DNA of 64,000 bases from Legionella londiniensis (lineage in GTDB: Bacteria; Pseudomonadota; Gammaproteobacteria; Legionellales; Legionellaceae): the NCBI RefSeq assembly GCF_001467825.1, contig NZ_LNYK01000030.1:426-64425 (forward strand). Reading direction: 5' to 3'. Below, in pieces: positions 63,240 to 64,000 of this stretch. Made by a program: the position numbers and the translations under genes. The first letter of the stretch is position 1; the number at the start of each line of letters is the position of its first letter. The notes under the pieces were generated by a model, which made no database searches, was not told the DNA's origin, and worked only from the letters and a program-made list of their open reading frames with translations.

Positions 63240-64000
63240 TCAGGCAGAACCCGAAGAATCAGAAATTCCTGGATTCTCAAGGCTTAGGAAGCCCGAATTG
63301 AAATCGTAGGCAAATAATTCCGCATATCTTCCCCAGTCTATCATGGTACGCAATACCCTGTCGGCTTCTTTTTCGCTTAAATAATCTTCAAGTTTGCTCA
63401 AAAATCGTTCCTCAGAAACGCGGTGCCCGTGTTTTTCATCCAGTATTTTGCAGATATAGCTGGCAAGCGGGACATTGTCCAGCAAGCTTTTGGCGAACAG
63501 CCTTTTTCGTTCCTGTAAATCAGCATCGGAAAATTGCTTACCTAATTCACTGATTTGAATATCGCCGTCTAAAACCTTTGCAAAACCAAGTACTTCCAAT
63601 GTTTCAAGGATTGGGAACAGGTCATCAACATTCATCATTAATTCATCGGCAAGTTCGGGTAAGTCTATCTGATCCTTAAAAGACTTCATGGTCTCAATCA
63701 GCCCTGACAATTCGGAGGGTTCAACATCAGGCAACCGATAACCAAGGCCGATCTGGCGCTCACGATACGGCTGCCTTGCCTTTCCTTTGGGGCCTGTGGT
63801 CATTAATGTATAAATTCTATCAACCAGTACGCGGAACTCCTTGCTTTCCGCATTGCGAGGCTGCGCAAGAGCAACCGGCAACTCGGCCCTGATATAGCCT
63901 GGATCGCTGCCAAGAATAATGATCCTGTCTGCAAGCATGGCTGCTTCTTCAATATTATGCGTTACAAGCAAAATACCGTTGGTATTAGTTTTCTTCTCCT
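63240..64000 (-). CDS. ABC transporter ATP-binding protein, nitrate/taurine-type with C-terminal extension (partial)
   Basis: The gene runs off the right edge, so the N-terminus is not visible. The frame is open to base 64000. The visible part begins just before the switch region (GILLVTHNIEEAAMLADRIIIL), then a linker and a C-terminal domain of about 170 residues (LPELADELMMNVDDLFPILETLEVLGFA, winged-helix-like). This tail is the AAA-associated domain found on some NitT/TauT-type ATPases. Substrate is unknown. Confidence 0.88.
   Translation of the reverse strand, partial: EKKTNTNGILLVTHNIEEAAMLADRIIILGSDPGYIRAELPVALAQPRNAESKEFRVLVDRIYTLMTTGPKGKARQPYRERQIGLGYRLPDVEPSELSGLIETMKSFKDQIDLPELADELMMNVDDLFPILETLEVLGFAKVLDGDIQISELGKQFSDADLQERKRLFAKSLLDNVPLASYICKILDEKHGHRVSEERFLSKLEDYLSEKEADRVLRTMIDWGRYAELFAYDFNSGFLSLENPGISDSSGSA

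Overview
The window looks like a Legionella chromosome carrying a large accessory region. Three things suggest this. The right half holds a ProQ/FinO protein resembling RocC beside tkt-gap-pgk-pyk. The middle holds an lvh-type type IV secretion cluster with its own CsrA-like gene. The left end holds a type II-B CRISPR-Cas locus whose 37-bp repeat and 1372-residue Cas9 match what I remember of L. pneumophila Paris. I could not run a search, so the species is open.

Layout. Positions 1-2971 are part of a long CRISPR array (41 repeats here, running off the left edge). Between array and cas genes lies a candidate tracrRNA on the + strand. Then cas4, cas2, cas1 and cas9 run leftwards (3187-9174). 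A frameshifted SIR2-like gene follows (9333-9970). An integrative and conjugative element fills about 10218-37925. It is bounded by a 32-bp direct repeat of the tmRNA 3' end, and the intact ssrA gene abuts its right end. From left to right the element carries: an AvaI/BsoBI-like restriction-modification pair; an S24 repressor with a divergent lvrA-lvrB-csrA-like-lvhB2...B11-D4 operon of about 13 kb; a convergent Ti-TraA-type relaxase/helicase; a probable oriT and two small mobilisation genes; a two-gene TIR plus SLATT-like membrane protein module; a four-gene operon (repressor, small protein, tandem VUT transporter, deaminase); an excisionase-like gene; a tyrosine integrase; and an IS200-type insertion.

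Right of ssrA is core or species-level chromosome: a LicD plus HAD/nucleotidyltransferase pair, glutathione peroxidase, prlC, an ABC/HlyD/TolC export operon whose ATPase domain is degenerate, the tkt-gap-pgk-pyk glycolytic cluster, a rocC-like gene, dapB, a dodecin-like gene, mmsA-mmsB, engB, cytochrome c4, dsbA, and the end of an ABC ATPase gene.

How it fits together. The left 34 kb stacks several anti-invader functions: CRISPR-Cas9, a dead SIR2-like gene, restriction-modification, and TIR/SLATT. Most of them are cargo of, or neighbours to, a self-transmissible element. The most novel-looking parts are the TIR + SLATT pair (30643-31992) and the repressor-controlled tandem-VUT/deaminase operon (32064-34958), whose promoter has three palindromes spaced exactly 18 bp apart.
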